DNA from: Bacteroidia bacterium
GTDB lineage: Bacteria > Bacteroidota > Bacteroidia > Chitinophagales > Chitinophagaceae
DNA: 64,000 nt
Reading direction: 5' to 3'
Assembly (NCBI GenBank): GCA_030427635.1
Contig: JAUIBA010000006.1
Coordinates: 1 to 64,000 of the forward strand
In this document: in pieces, positions 26,021 to 35,452 of the stretch
Position numbering within the stretch: position 1 is the first letter of the stretch
Layout: each line of letters opens with the position of its first letter
The notes under the pieces: generated by a model
Seen by the model: only the letters and a program-made list of their open reading frames with translations
Told to the model about the DNA's origin: nothing
The model's database searches: none
Position numbers and translations under genes: made by a program

Positions 26021-27898
26021 GTGAGTAAAAATCTATACTTATCACATATACTGATTGGGGTACTGATGTTACTACCCGGCACAACCTATAGCCAGGAACA
26101 TACAGGACATCTCAATTTTAACCCTATCCTGGTTGCCCATAATACAGCGACTATAACTACGGCATCCAAAACCACGGCTACAGAGCCATTAATGCTACCC
26201 TTCTTTGAAGATTTTGCGTATGATGATATTTTTCCGGATGCGGCAAAGTGGACCAATAAGCATACGTACATTAACAACCGTATGGGCTCTAATCCCATAA
26301 GCCGTGGGGTGGCAACATTTGATGCGCTGGACTGGCGGGGCATACCTTATGATTCGTTCAGTAACACAATATTCCGGTATGCCGACTCGCTGACATCGCA
26401 GCCCATAAACCTGAGCCTGAATGTGGTGGTACCGGATGACAGTATATATTTCAGTTTCTTTTACCAGCCACAGGGCAACAGCTTCTATCCATTACCACAA
26501 GACTCGCTGATGCTGTTTTTCAGAACAAAGCATGGCGGCTACAAAAAAGTATGGTCAGTGCAGGGAAGTACGCTGAAACCATTTCAGCAGGTTATGATAC
26601 CCATTTCTGATTCACTGTATTTTGATAGTTTCTTCCAGTTTACTTTCATCAATAAAGCTGCGCTATACTGGGCAGATGCAATATGGAATGTTGACTACAT
26701 AAGGCTGGGCACAGGACGCTCACTGATAGATACTGCAGTAAATGATATAGGCTTCACATCTGACCCATCTTTTCTGCTGAATGATTACACATCAATGCCC
26801 TACCGTCAGTTTTTTACAAACCCTGCCGGCGAGAGGGCAACTCAGTTTACCTTCAGTATCAGAAATAACTACTTTTTTCCTCAGTCGGGAAATAATGCAT
26901 ATTCTGCTGCTGTGATACCATTCGGTACTATCCTTAAATCACCCACCTACACCAATGCCACCATACCGGCACAGGTGACACAGTCAATATCCACACCATC
27001 ATACGTGACGCTGATACCACTGTCCAGTATTGGGTTATATGACAAAGTAACTTTCCAGAATAAGTTTTTCATACAATCAATATCATCTTCTGACCCACCG
27101 GATAATGATACTATCATACGCAATCAGGTTTTTGATAATTACCTGGCATATGATGACGGCTCAGCAGAAAAAAGCTATTATCTGAGCCTATACCCTACTC
27201 TTCCCGGCCGCCTGGCTATAGAGCATCACCTTAACAGGCCGGATACGCTAAGAGGGCTCGCTATATACTTTGGCCGTCAGATCCCGTTTGCCTTTAACAA
27301 GGGGTTTGACATACAGATATACCGCTCACTGGCAGGCGTGAACGGAGCTCCGGCCGACGAACTTATCTATACAAAAGAATATTGCTATCCTGGCTATGCC
27401 GATACTATGAATAACTTCTGGGTGTATAGCTTTGAAGAGCCTGTACCTTTAACGGCTGGTATCTTTTTTGCCGGTATTTTCCTCCCGGCAGAAAGTGGCA
27501 GTGACAGTTTATACTTTGGGCTGGATGTAAACAGAGTAGGATTTAACCATGCGTATTACAATGTGCTGTCGTCCTGGGTACCATCACTCATCAGCGGCGC
27601 TATTATGATTCGGCCTCTGCTGGGCAAGCCTGTTATAGGTACTGAAATAGATGACGTGCCTGTAACCATGGGATGGCAGCTTTACCCAAATCCTGCCAGA
27701 GACGAGATACAGGTATCCACAAACGGAAGCAACGACTGTACCTACAACATCTCTGATATACAAGGGCGCACAGTACTGTCTGGCACCGTGGCTAAAGACG
27801 GCCGGATAAATATTTCACAACTTACCACAGGATTGTATATTGTACGTCTGGCCAGCGATGAGCAGATATATACTCCGGCAAAACTCATAAAAGAATAA
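26021..27898 (+). CDS. T9SS-secreted protein with C-terminal sorting domain
   Basis: 625 residues, starting with GTG at 26021 (next in-frame ATG codons would cut into the signal peptide LYLSHILIGVLMLLPGTTYS). The large central part (about 50-530) is beta-rich with no motif I recognise. The C-terminal 75 residues (WQLYPNPARDEIQVS, YNISDIQGRTVLSG, INISQLTTGLYIVRL) form a type A T9SS sorting domain, so the protein is exported through the outer membrane. It follows the PASTA gene by 63 nt, possibly in the same transcript. Cargo function is unknown. Confidence 0.85.
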   Translation: MSKNLYLSHILIGVLMLLPGTTYSQEHTGHLNFNPILVAHNTATITTASKTTATEPLMLPFFEDFAYDDIFPDAAKWTNKHTYINNRMGSNPISRGVATFDALDWRGIPYDSFSNTIFRYADSLTSQPINLSLNVVVPDDSIYFSFFYQPQGNSFYPLPQDSLMLFFRTKHGGYKKVWSVQGSTLKPFQQVMIPISDSLYFDSFFQFTFINKAALYWADAIWNVDYIRLGTGRSLIDTAVNDIGFTSDPSFLLNDYTSMPYRQFFTNPAGERATQFTFSIRNNYFFPQSGNNAYSAAVIPFGTILKSPTYTNATIPAQVTQSISTPSYVTLIPLSSIGLYDKVTFQNKFFIQSISSSDPPDNDTIIRNQVFDNYLAYDDGSAEKSYYLSLYPTLPGRLAIEHHLNRPDTLRGLAIYFGRQIPFAFNKGFDIQIYRSLAGVNGAPADELIYTKEYCYPGYADTMNNFWVYSFEEPVPLTAGIFFAGIFLPAESGSDSLYFGLDVNRVGFNHAYYNVLSSWVPSLISGAIMIRPLLGKPVIGTEIDDVPVTMGWQLYPNPARDEIQVSTNGSNDCTYNISDIQGRTVLSGTVAKDGRINISQLTTGLYIVRLASDEQIYTPAKLIKE

Positions 27899-27909
27899 AA
27901 ACACAGAAT

Positions 27910-28212
27910 ATGAATGTAATATCAGTAAGCGAGCTGAAACAGCGTATAGATGCAGGCGAAAAGCTGAACCTGATAGATGTGCGTGAGCCTGCAGAATATG
28001 CAGAATTCAACATAGGTGGCAAACTGCTCCCCCTGGGGAAAATAATGGGGATGGAGACAGACGACATTGACAGCCTTAAAAATGAAGAACTGGTATTATG
28101 CTGCAGAAGCGGCAACAGAAGTATGCAGGCGTGCATGATGCTGGAGCAGGCAGGCTTTACCAATGTAGTAAATGTAACAGGTGGCCTTATGGCATGGCAG
28201 CAAATGCCATAA
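27910..28212 (+). CDS. rhodanese-like domain protein
   Basis: 100-residue single rhodanese domain, cytoplasmic. It has LIDVREPAEYAEFNIGG and the active-site loop CRSGNRS with catalytic Cys65, followed by AGFTNVVNVTGGLMAWQ. Such proteins carry sulfane sulfur (thiosulfate or persulfide transfer). The gene follows the T9SS gene by 11 nt, so it is likely co-transcribed, but no functional link is evident. The promoter of the next gene begins 4 nt after the stop codon. Confidence 0.93.
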   Translation: MNVISVSELKQRIDAGEKLNLIDVREPAEYAEFNIGGKLLPLGKIMGMETDDIDSLKNEELVLCCRSGNRSMQACMMLEQAGFTNVVNVTGGLMAWQQMP

Positions 28213-28216
28213 TGTG

Positions 28217-28224
28217 TACCTTTG
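28217..28224 (+). promoter_or_regulatory. -7 element for the DUF481 gene
   Basis: TACCTTTG lies only 7 nt before the ATG at 28232, followed by GCAGCGCA. Transcription would start within a few bases of the start codon. Confidence 0.55.
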
Positions 28225-28231
28225 CAGCGCA

Positions 28232-28957
28232 ATGAAACTACAAATACTTGTGGCTTCGCTGCTGCTCCCCATTTTCTGCACCGCGCAATACAATGATAGC
28301 CTGCACTACTATGTGGGGCTGAATGCAAACGGGAATATCAATAAAACAGCAACAAGCGAAGCCTACGTACTTTCCAACTCCATACGGGGAGGGATAAGAA
28401 GAAAGAAACTGTCTGCAAATATTCATGGAAGCTGGCTATATGGCAAACAGCAGGATAAGCTTACCAACAATGATGTAGTCACCACCATAGATGGTAATGT
28501 GTACAGGCCCGGTAAAAAGTATTATTACTGGGGACTGGGTAACTTCACGTCCAACTATTCACTAAAAATAAACAGTCAGTATCAGGGGGGTGCAGGCATG
28601 GCTTATAGCTTCATAGACACAAAGAAAAGCTATGTGAACCTGAGTGACGGTGTGCTGTATGAATACTCTGACATCATAGTGGCCGATACACAGAGTACCT
28701 ACAGTACCTACAGAAATTCTTTACGGCTATCATTTAAGTTTGAGATTGTAAAGACAGTTACCATAAGTAGTATGTCCTTCTACCAGCAGGCGCTTACTGA
28801 CAACTCAGATTACATACTGAAAAGCAACACAACTCTGGCTATAAAAATGCTGAAGTGGGTATCTCTGACCACATCATATACCTACAACAAGTTTAACCGA
28901 ACCGGCCGGGAAACAGCGTTGTTTAATTATGGACTAAAGGTGGAACACTATTTCTAA
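28232..28957 (+). CDS. DUF481-like outer-membrane protein
   Basis: 241 residues with signal peptide MKLQILVASLLLPIFCTA. The body alternates polar and aromatic residues in strands (LNANGNINKTATSEAYVLSN, KLSANIHGSWLYGKQ, LRLSFKFEIVKTVTISS) and ends with aromatic Phe, as expected of a beta-barrel resembling DUF481/YdiY proteins. The ATG at 28232 is preferred over an upstream frame that runs through the rhodanese stop. It ends 4 nt before the convergent menG/ubiE stop. Confidence 0.75.
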   Translation: MKLQILVASLLLPIFCTAQYNDSLHYYVGLNANGNINKTATSEAYVLSNSIRGGIRRKKLSANIHGSWLYGKQQDKLTNNDVVTTIDGNVYRPGKKYYYWGLGNFTSNYSLKINSQYQGGAGMAYSFIDTKKSYVNLSDGVLYEYSDIIVADTQSTYSTYRNSLRLSFKFEIVKTVTISSMSFYQQALTDNSDYILKSNTTLAIKMLKWVSLTTSYTYNKFNRTGRETALFNYGLKVEHYF

Positions 28958-28961
28958 AGCG

Positions 28962-29711
28962 TTACTTACCGGCAACATAAAGTGTAGTAACACCAAATGT
29001 GAGTGGTCTGGCTACAGGGTCTTTAAAGCCACAACGCTTCAGCAAAGCGCAGAACTGCTCCCCATCAGGGAATGCCTGTACCGACTCTGGCAGATAGGTG
29101 TATGCCCGGCTGTGCTTTGAAACCACACGACCTATAAGTGGTAGCATGTATCTGAAATAAAAGCCGTACAACTGCCTGAACGGGAAGGAACGTGGACGCG
29201 AAAATTCAAGTATTGCCAAACGACCACCTGGCCTGAGTACACGCTGCATTTCTTTCAATCCTGCTTCAAGATGCTCAAAATTCCGAACGCCATACGCACA
29301 CATAACCGCATCGAACATTCCATCTGTAAAGGGCAGGCTTTCACTATCGGCCTTAGCCATAACAATACGGCTATCAAGACCACGGGCGTGTATCTTTTTC
29401 TTACCTTCTTCCAGCATCTGCACTGCTATATCTACGCCTGTAACATGCACTGCAGGCATTTTATCAGCAGCGGCAATTGCCAGGTCTCCTGTACCGGTAG
29501 CTACATCCAGTATGTGCTGCGGGGCTGCAGATGCTATTGTAGCAATAGCCTTTTTTCTCCAGGTCTTATCTATACCCAATGACAGGAAATGATTGAGAAA
29601 ATCATAATTCCCGGCAATGTTGTTGAACATCTCTGCTACCTGATCCCGCTTGCTCTGTGCCGAACCGGTATCGGGTAATACCGTAACCGTGGAGTTTTCT
29701 TTTGATTGCAT
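28962..29711 (-). CDS. menG: demethylmenaquinone methyltransferase (UbiE/MenG)
   Basis: 249-residue SAM-dependent methyltransferase performing the last step of menaquinone synthesis. Motifs: VAEMFNNIAGNYDFLNHFLS and GIDKTWRKKAI (signature 1), ILDVATGTGDLAI (SAM motif I), YGVRNFEHLEAGLKEMQRVL and RPGGRLAILEFSRP. Bacteroidota use menaquinone, so MenG is the expected activity. The start at 29711 leaves the -7 box immediately upstream. Confidence 0.94.
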   Translation of the reverse strand: MQSKENSTVTVLPDTGSAQSKRDQVAEMFNNIAGNYDFLNHFLSLGIDKTWRKKAIATIASAAPQHILDVATGTGDLAIAAADKMPAVHVTGVDIAVQMLEEGKKKIHARGLDSRIVMAKADSESLPFTDGMFDAVMCAYGVRNFEHLEAGLKEMQRVLRPGGRLAILEFSRPRSFPFRQLYGFYFRYMLPLIGRVVSKHSRAYTYLPESVQAFPDGEQFCALLKRCGFKDPVARPLTFGVTTLYVAGK

Positions 29712-29717
29712 CGGACG

Positions 29718-29725
29718 CAAAAATA
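29718..29725 (-). promoter_or_regulatory. -7 element for menG
   Basis: Minus-strand TATTTTTG ends 6 nt before the ATG. A weak -33 (CTTG at 29747-29744) is 18 nt upstream. Confidence 0.5.
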
Positions 29726-29832
29726 CATATAATACAGGATGCACAAGCAGCGATTATACACACATTCAGCTATAGTTACATTACTCTGGTCTATGGCAGA
29801 TTTTACCATTTTTAAACGTTCTTTGCAGTATC

Positions 29833-30939
29833 ATGGGTAAAGGCAACCTGTTGTCCACAATCGTTCGTTTTCTGCTATTTCCATTTGCCCTGCTGTATGG
29901 TGCAATTGTATGGCTGCGTAACCGGATGTATGATTCTGGTTTTTTCTCGTCGGTAGGCTTCAGTGTGCCGGTGATATGTATAGGCAACCTTTCTACCGGA
30001 GGTACCGGAAAAACACCCCATGTAGAATATTTAATACGCCTGCTACAATACAGATTTCGTGTGGCTACTATGAGTCGTGGCTATAAGCGCCACACACAGG
30101 GGTTTCTGATGGCCAATGAAGATACCAATGCGCTACGCATAGGAGATGAGCCGATGCAGTATCACCTGAAATTTCCGGAAGTGGTGGTAAGTGTGGCTGA
30201 AGAGCGTATGACAGGCATTCCCTCCCTGCTACAGCGCAGACCCGATGTAGATATTGTAATACTGGATGATGCCTACCAGCACAGGTCTGTAAAAGCAGGG
30301 CTGAATATACTTATTACAGACCATGCACAACCATACTTCAACGATCATGTACTCCCCTTTGGCAACCTGCGTGAAAGCAGAAAGGCGGCAAAACGCGCTG
30401 ACATTATCATTGTATCAAAATGCCCTGAAAATCTATCAAAAGCAGACGCAGAAAGTATTAAACAAAAGATAGCCCCCCTGCCACACCAGCAGGTGTTTTT
30501 CACCGGGCTGCGTTACAGTACACCCTATAATTTTGCCACAGGACAGCCAATATCCATTACGGGTAAAAGTGCTGTGCTGGTATGTGGCATAGCCAGGCCA
30601 GAACCGCTGCTTTCATTTCTGGAACAGCACACCAGCGCAGTACATACGCTTACGTACAAAGACCACCACTACTTTGTAACATCGGACCTTGATGAAATGA
30701 AGGCGGCATATGATAACTGGAATACTGCAGACAAAATAATAGTGACCACAGAAAAAGACGCAACAAGGCTGCGCCTGCATCATGAGAAACTGGCTACGTG
30801 GGGTATAACAATAGTAGTACTACCGATAGAGGTATATGTACTTTTTGAGCAGGGGCATGAACTCAATGCTCCTATAAACCACTATGTAGAGCGCACTATA
30901 TGGGAAAATATGGGTGGTGAACCACCTGTAATAGTATAA
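29833..30939 (+). CDS. lpxK: tetraacyldisaccharide 4'-kinase
   Basis: 368-residue inner-membrane-associated kinase that phosphorylates the 4' position of the lipid A precursor disaccharide. The N-terminal hydrophobic segment (FLLFPFALLYGAIVWLRN) and the P-loop ICIGNLSTGGTGKTPHVEYL are diagnostic, as are SRGYKRHTQGF, GDEPMQYHLKFP and DIVILDDAYQHRSVKAGLNI. Divergent from menG and convergent with a small membrane protein gene 8 nt away. pagL-like and lptC genes elsewhere in the window also act on lipid A/LPS. Confidence 0.95.
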   Translation: MGKGNLLSTIVRFLLFPFALLYGAIVWLRNRMYDSGFFSSVGFSVPVICIGNLSTGGTGKTPHVEYLIRLLQYRFRVATMSRGYKRHTQGFLMANEDTNALRIGDEPMQYHLKFPEVVVSVAEERMTGIPSLLQRRPDVDIVILDDAYQHRSVKAGLNILITDHAQPYFNDHVLPFGNLRESRKAAKRADIIIVSKCPENLSKADAESIKQKIAPLPHQQVFFTGLRYSTPYNFATGQPISITGKSAVLVCGIARPEPLLSFLEQHTSAVHTLTYKDHHYFVTSDLDEMKAAYDNWNTADKIIVTTEKDATRLRLHHEKLATWGITIVVLPIEVYVLFEQGHELNAPINHYVERTIWENMGGEPPVIV

Positions 30940-30947
30940 AGGAAAAC

Positions 30948-31364
30948 TCAGCTACGGCGTGTAAAAATAGAGACCAGCCGTGCACCTGCCAATGCAGCAG
31001 GGATAACCACAATAATACTAACTGCTGAAAACCATAGGGGCTGTACCGGAATCATTATCACATTTAGCACAGCCGCGAGTGTGATAAATATTCCTGCTAC
31101 CAGTGGTGCTCTGTTGCCGCTTCCAGATACCAGCCTGGCGATGGCACCAGCCAATGCTGTACAGAAAATGTAAAGCGCTGTCATCATTACAAAAGCAGAT
31201 GACGGAAGGGCGGCAATATACTGCTCCAACTCTGCTTTGTTTTCAAGGTTCAATCCCGCAGCAGGAGGATTGGCAGCATGAATAGCGCGCTCCCCCACTC
31301 TCAGCAGCATCATGCCACTCATTACACCAGCCACAACGGGTAGTACATATTTTCTGATAGCCAT
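30948..31364 (-). CDS. small membrane protein, unknown function
   Basis: 138 residues, with four predicted membrane segments (about 7-23, 57-75, 85-103, 110-130) and a polar loop after the first (AANPPAAGLNLENKAELEQ). It ends in Arg/Ser. I do not recognise a named family; similar four-helix proteins are common in Bacteroidota genomes. It is monocistronic, convergent with lpxK and divergent from the PagL-like gene. Confidence 0.7.
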   Translation of the reverse strand: MAIRKYVLPVVAGVMSGMMLLRVGERAIHAANPPAAGLNLENKAELEQYIAALPSSAFVMMTALYIFCTALAGAIARLVSGSGNRAPLVAGIFITLAAVLNVIMIPVQPLWFSAVSIIVVIPAALAGARLVSIFTRRS

Positions 31365-31416
31365 ACCTGAATAGTAAAGTTAAACAACAAGGCTGTACCA
31401 AATCTCTTTTTGCACC

Positions 31417-31424
31417 TATATTTG
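31417..31424 (+). promoter_or_regulatory. -7 element for the PagL-like gene
   Basis: TATATTTG, 14 nt before the ATG at 31439. -33 not evident. Confidence 0.45.
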
Positions 31425-31438
31425 TTAGCCCTTATCGT

Positions 31439-32572
31439 ATGCCACGTATATTCATTACCGCATTACTAATTACACTCACAGCTATGGCTGGAAAAGGCCT
31501 GTGCCAAGAAAACAAGCCCGGAGCAGGGTTTTGCTTTGATGTAAACACATTTGCCGGCAAGGTTATCAAGCACACAGAAAAGTTCAGATTGCCCATACCA
31601 GACATGTCTACAGGCATAGACCTGAACCTGCAGTGGAAGACATGGGGGCGTAAAGAGTGGCATCAGCGTCGCCGTTACCCTATTATAGGTCTGGGATTTG
31701 CTTATACCAATTATGGTATAGACTCTGTTTACGGTCGCTGTTTCAGCATATACCCCAATATAGAAATACCCCTCATAGCAGGAGACCGACTGCGCTGGAC
31801 CATTCGTATAGGTGATGGTGCGGGCTTTGTGACACGCAAGTATTCGCGACAGCAGCCAGTAGATACACTGAACAATGCCATAAGCAGCACCATGAATGAT
31901 TATGCATCATTTATGACCGACCTGCGATACAGCATCAATGACCACATACAACTACAGGCCGGGCTCAACTTCTCACACATATCCAATGCATCGTACCATC
32001 AGCCAAACCTGGGCATCAACCTGGCTGGAGCACATATAGGCTTCAAATATTACCCTGTAACCGCAAACCCTGTGCGTGTGCATAGAGAGCTACCCCACCT
32101 CAGCAACAGGTGGCTGGGCCAGGTGCGGGGTGGCATAGCATTTACACAGGGCAATGCAGCGCTGGGGCCTACGTATCCGGTATATATGTTTACAGCGCTG
32201 GCCAGCAAACGGTGGATAAGTAAAAACAAAGCTTTTATAGGCATGGATTACTCTTACCACAGGCAGATATACTCATTCCTGCGTAATAATGAGTTTGTAA
32301 CTCCCGGTACCGAAAGAGCGCACTCATACAAAGTAGCGGCACTGGCTGGCAATGAATTTATGCTAGGGAGGCTGGGCGTAATACTTCAGGTAGGTTATTA
32401 CCTGAAGCAGGCATACCAGACACAGGGGAAAATATACCAGAAACTAGGTGGTGCCTACTATCTATCCCGCAGAGATAAGGGATTTTTCAAAGAGTCTTAT
32501 CTGTGTGCATTTCTAAAAACACATCTATCGGTAGCAGAGCTGGCTGAGTTTGGGGCTGGCTTCAGTTTCTGA
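31439..32572 (+). CDS. PagL-like lipid A deacylase (acyloxyacyl hydrolase family)
   Basis: 377 residues with signal peptide (ITALLITLTAMAGKGLC). The central part (LQLQAG-like IQLQAGLNFSHISNASYHQPN followed by LGINLAGAHIGFKYY) carries the His-x-Ser and nearby Asn arrangement of PagL-type lipid A 3-O-deacylases, outer-membrane barrels that trim an acyl chain from lipid A. The C-terminus FGAGFSF is a barrel end signal. About twice the size of classical PagL, as seen in Bacteroidota members. Activity is inferred. It ends 3 nt before the convergent YCF48-like gene. Confidence 0.8.
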   Translation: MPRIFITALLITLTAMAGKGLCQENKPGAGFCFDVNTFAGKVIKHTEKFRLPIPDMSTGIDLNLQWKTWGRKEWHQRRRYPIIGLGFAYTNYGIDSVYGRCFSIYPNIEIPLIAGDRLRWTIRIGDGAGFVTRKYSRQQPVDTLNNAISSTMNDYASFMTDLRYSINDHIQLQAGLNFSHISNASYHQPNLGINLAGAHIGFKYYPVTANPVRVHRELPHLSNRWLGQVRGGIAFTQGNAALGPTYPVYMFTALASKRWISKNKAFIGMDYSYHRQIYSFLRNNEFVTPGTERAHSYKVAALAGNEFMLGRLGVILQVGYYLKQAYQTQGKIYQKLGGAYYLSRRDKGFFKESYLCAFLKTHLSVAELAEFGAGFSF

Positions 32573-32575
32573 TAG

Positions 32576-33538
32576 TTACAGAACAAACCGGTACAGCTCA
32601 CCTCCGTCGCCAGCTATCAGCATATCGCCATTGGGGCACTTAACGATTGCCCTTAAGGTACTGGTGGTAAATCTATCAAACTCCATCCAGTTACTTCCCC
32701 CATCCTGCGAATATATAACCAGGCCATCATCACCTACAGCCCAGCCGTGGGTATTATCTATAAAGAGAATATCGCGCAGTGAAAAATGCTTCAGTGCCAG
32801 GCTATTGCCATTGCGCAGCCGCTGCCATGCAGCACCGCCATTATCTGTATGAAATACGCTGCCATTGGCACCACACATCCATATCTCATCGCCATGCACA
32901 TCCATTGCGGTAAAGTTGTCGCCCTTAACATCCTGATACACCCATGTGCGGCGAAAATCGGTTGTCTTTAATACAGCGCCGTACCCTATTACGTATCCTG
33001 TAGATGGGCTTACCATATACACATCATTGATACCATGAAGAAAAGTATCTTTAGATATGATATTAAAGTTAGTATCTACCTGTACTATAGCCCCCATACG
33101 CTGCAATGTGGTACTCACAAAAACGCCTGTATCGCTGGTAGGAAACGAAATGCCTACATACTGCTCCCAGTCGGGGATACGTCCCAGCTGCCAGCTTTGT
33201 CCGGAGTCGCCACTATGAAGCACGACCCCATCCACGCCAGACATGTATATGTGACCTGAAGGAGCTATACCCAAACCGTAAAACGCCTTACCAGCAAGTG
33301 GGTAGGAACCTGCTGTCCATGTATAGCCTCCATTATCTGAACGTAATATAGTGGCACGATCATATTTTTCACCACCGGCTACCAGACAGGTTTTGTCATT
33401 AATAAAAATCATCCTGTTCATCCTGTCGGTAGTATTGCTTACAAGACGATATACTTTATCCGTATGCAAAACATCTTTTTTACAGCTGACTGTAAGCACT
33501 ACCAACAAAAGACAAAACAGAGGTCTCAACCTATTCAT
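32576..33538 (-). CDS. YCF48/BNR-repeat lipoprotein
   Basis: 320 residues, lipoprotein signal ending LTVSC (Cys19). The body is a repeated beta-propeller with BNR/Asp-box motifs: LRSDNGGYTWTAG, LHSGDSGQSWQLG, FHTDNGGAAWQRL, YSQDGGSNWMEF, each about 45-60 residues apart. This matches the photosystem-II-assembly-factor-like (YCF48/Hcf136-type) family, which in non-photosynthetic bacteria has no settled function. It is probably a surface or periplasmic protein. Confidence 0.82.
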   Translation of the reverse strand: MNRLRPLFCLLLVVLTVSCKKDVLHTDKVYRLVSNTTDRMNRMIFINDKTCLVAGGEKYDRATILRSDNGGYTWTAGSYPLAGKAFYGLGIAPSGHIYMSGVDGVVLHSGDSGQSWQLGRIPDWEQYVGISFPTSDTGVFVSTTLQRMGAIVQVDTNFNIISKDTFLHGINDVYMVSPSTGYVIGYGAVLKTTDFRRTWVYQDVKGDNFTAMDVHGDEIWMCGANGSVFHTDNGGAAWQRLRNGNSLALKHFSLRDILFIDNTHGWAVGDDGLVIYSQDGGSNWMEFDRFTTSTLRAIVKCPNGDMLIAGDGGELYRFVL

Positions 33539-33607
33539 TTCATTAAAATTACCGGATTGCTACCGAAAGACAGGGGAAGATAATTATCTGGGTTATAACA
33601 TAAATAT

Positions 33608-35365
33608 TTACTTGCTGAGCATCATTTCTCTTATGTACTTTACCGGTGCGCTGCCATAACTGAGGAATTGCTCATGAAACTTTTTCAGGTCAAATGCTTT
33701 ACCCTGCTTCCGTTTTACTTCATCCCTTAAGTTACAGATTTCTGTAAACCCGGTAAAGTAACAACACAACTGCACCTGTGTAACAGATACTCTGCGCCAT
33801 TTTCCTCTGGCTTCTGCCTCCTGCTGAAAAGCTTCTCTGGTGAGGAAACCAATGGCTTCATTTTCTGTCATACCTTTCACATGTACCGAGTAATCCAGTA
33901 TAGTATTACATACACTTCTCAGGTTCCATTTGTAGTACATAAGCCACATTTCTGGTGAAGCTTCTTTCGAGTTTACACCTTTATCACCATCATAACCGTT
34001 TTCCAGCATCATGAGCTCTGTATATACAGCCCAGCCTTCTATCATAGCATTATTGCCCAGCACAGACTTCACTATATCCGGCACTTTATTGGCATAAACG
34101 AGCTGCGTATAGTGTCCCGGAATTGCTTCGTGAATATTCAGTATCTGTAGTATGTACTTATTATACTCTCTTAGGTAGCTTTCAGCTTTTTCTTTTTCCC
34201 AACCGTCCAGACTACCTACGTTGTAGTATGTATTACCATTCTTATCATAAGGACCGGGAGCATTAATAGATGCTCCGGCTACTCCTGCCATATATGCAGG
34301 CTCTTTCCTTACCACGAGTGGTTTGGAGGGGTCCAGATACAGCAGGTTTTTCTTTTCAATAAACTTAACAAGGTCAGGAATCTGCTTTTCTATTGCCGAC
34401 TGGAAGTCGCCGGGCGCTACATGGTCTTCTGAGAGTTTATCAATAAGCATCCTTGTAGCAGTGAGATAATCCTGCGGCATAGTAATCCCTTTCATATGCA
34501 CTGGCCATAATTGCAGCGTGAGCTGAGTCATTTTTTTATGCAGGTCGCGCTTACGTACATCTGCTATTCGTACTATTTCTTCTGCCGTATAACCAGACTG
34601 GATTTCGAATTCAAACTTCCTGTTATAAAGCTCTTCTCCCAACCTGAAATCATGAGTACTCGCCCCGGAGAACTGTTGTGCCCATGCAGCAAACTCTGCC
34701 ATGGAAGCTACCGCCTGTACCGACAGGGAATGTATTTCTTTCTTTTCTTCCGGAGACAGACCACTTTTCTGAATAGCTGCTTCCAGCTCATCTGAGAAAA
34801 CAGACATACCTCCTTTTGTCTGCTCTGCCGCCAGCAGTCCGTGCTCTGCTGTCATATTAACAAGGTTCTGTTTTGCGGCATCGTAATATGCTGGTATCAG
34901 TTCCAGCCGGGCTTTAATGCTCTGTAATCTCTGGTCTAATGGCTGATAGTTGCCAGCCAGTATTTCAGCAACACTGCCACTTACATTATACATACTGGCA
35001 TCCCACTGCCATGCCTTCAATTCTTTAATATTCCAGGATGCATACTTCAGCTGATTTTCTATGAGATGATAGTCAATTTTGTTGCCCGGCGACAGGTTTT
35101 CTATTTTAAACCGGTGTAATGAGTCCATCTGCTGCTTACAAAAATCCAGCTCGTGACTGCGGGATGTTTCATCAGGAATTATGAGCAAATTATCATATTT
35201 ATGATAGCCTACACTGCTGGCCCATGCAGGATATATTTCCCACATATGCTCAATGAATCTAACTTTCCATGAGTCGAAATCAGCATCTGTAGCCGGCATC
35301 ACACCTGCCGAAATATTACCATACCCCATAACCGCAACAATGCCAAATAGCAGAAACTTTTTCAT
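33608..35365 (-). CDS. exported DUF885 metallopeptidase-like protein
   Basis: 585 residues with signal peptide MKKFLLFGIVAVMGYGNISA. The DUF885 hallmark HEAIPGHYTQL (near residue 410) is a zinc-binding HExxxGH-type motif, with a second region (IEGWAVYTELMM) about 35 residues on that provides another likely ligand Glu. Surrounding segments match the family (LDFCKQQMDSLHRF, DYHLIENQLKY, PAYMAGVAGASINAPGP). It is probably a periplasmic carboxypeptidase-like enzyme; substrate unknown. It has its own good promoter and is divergent from argS. Confidence 0.88.
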   Translation of the reverse strand: MKKFLLFGIVAVMGYGNISAGVMPATDADFDSWKVRFIEHMWEIYPAWASSVGYHKYDNLLIIPDETSRSHELDFCKQQMDSLHRFKIENLSPGNKIDYHLIENQLKYASWNIKELKAWQWDASMYNVSGSVAEILAGNYQPLDQRLQSIKARLELIPAYYDAAKQNLVNMTAEHGLLAAEQTKGGMSVFSDELEAAIQKSGLSPEEKKEIHSLSVQAVASMAEFAAWAQQFSGASTHDFRLGEELYNRKFEFEIQSGYTAEEIVRIADVRKRDLHKKMTQLTLQLWPVHMKGITMPQDYLTATRMLIDKLSEDHVAPGDFQSAIEKQIPDLVKFIEKKNLLYLDPSKPLVVRKEPAYMAGVAGASINAPGPYDKNGNTYYNVGSLDGWEKEKAESYLREYNKYILQILNIHEAIPGHYTQLVYANKVPDIVKSVLGNNAMIEGWAVYTELMMLENGYDGDKGVNSKEASPEMWLMYYKWNLRSVCNTILDYSVHVKGMTENEAIGFLTREAFQQEAEARGKWRRVSVTQVQLCCYFTGFTEICNLRDEVKRKQGKAFDLKKFHEQFLSYGSAPVKYIREMMLSK

Positions 35366-35383
35366 TAAGTATTACTTTATAGA

Positions 35384-35416
35384 CAAACATAGTAACAAGA
35401 GCCCTAAGAAAACAAA
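35384..35416 (-). promoter_or_regulatory. promoter of the DUF885 gene
   Basis: Minus-strand TTTG (35416-35413), 21-nt spacer, TATGTTTG (35391-35384). Start codon 18 nt downstream. Confidence 0.6.
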
Positions 35417-35427
35417 GTAACATGAAC

Positions 35428-35435
35428 TATTTTTG
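35428..35435 (+). promoter_or_regulatory. -7 element for argS
   Basis: TATTTTTG, 17 nt before the argS ATG and back-to-back with the divergent DUF885 promoter. Confidence 0.5.
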
Positions 35436-35452
35436 CTGCAAACGATAGAATA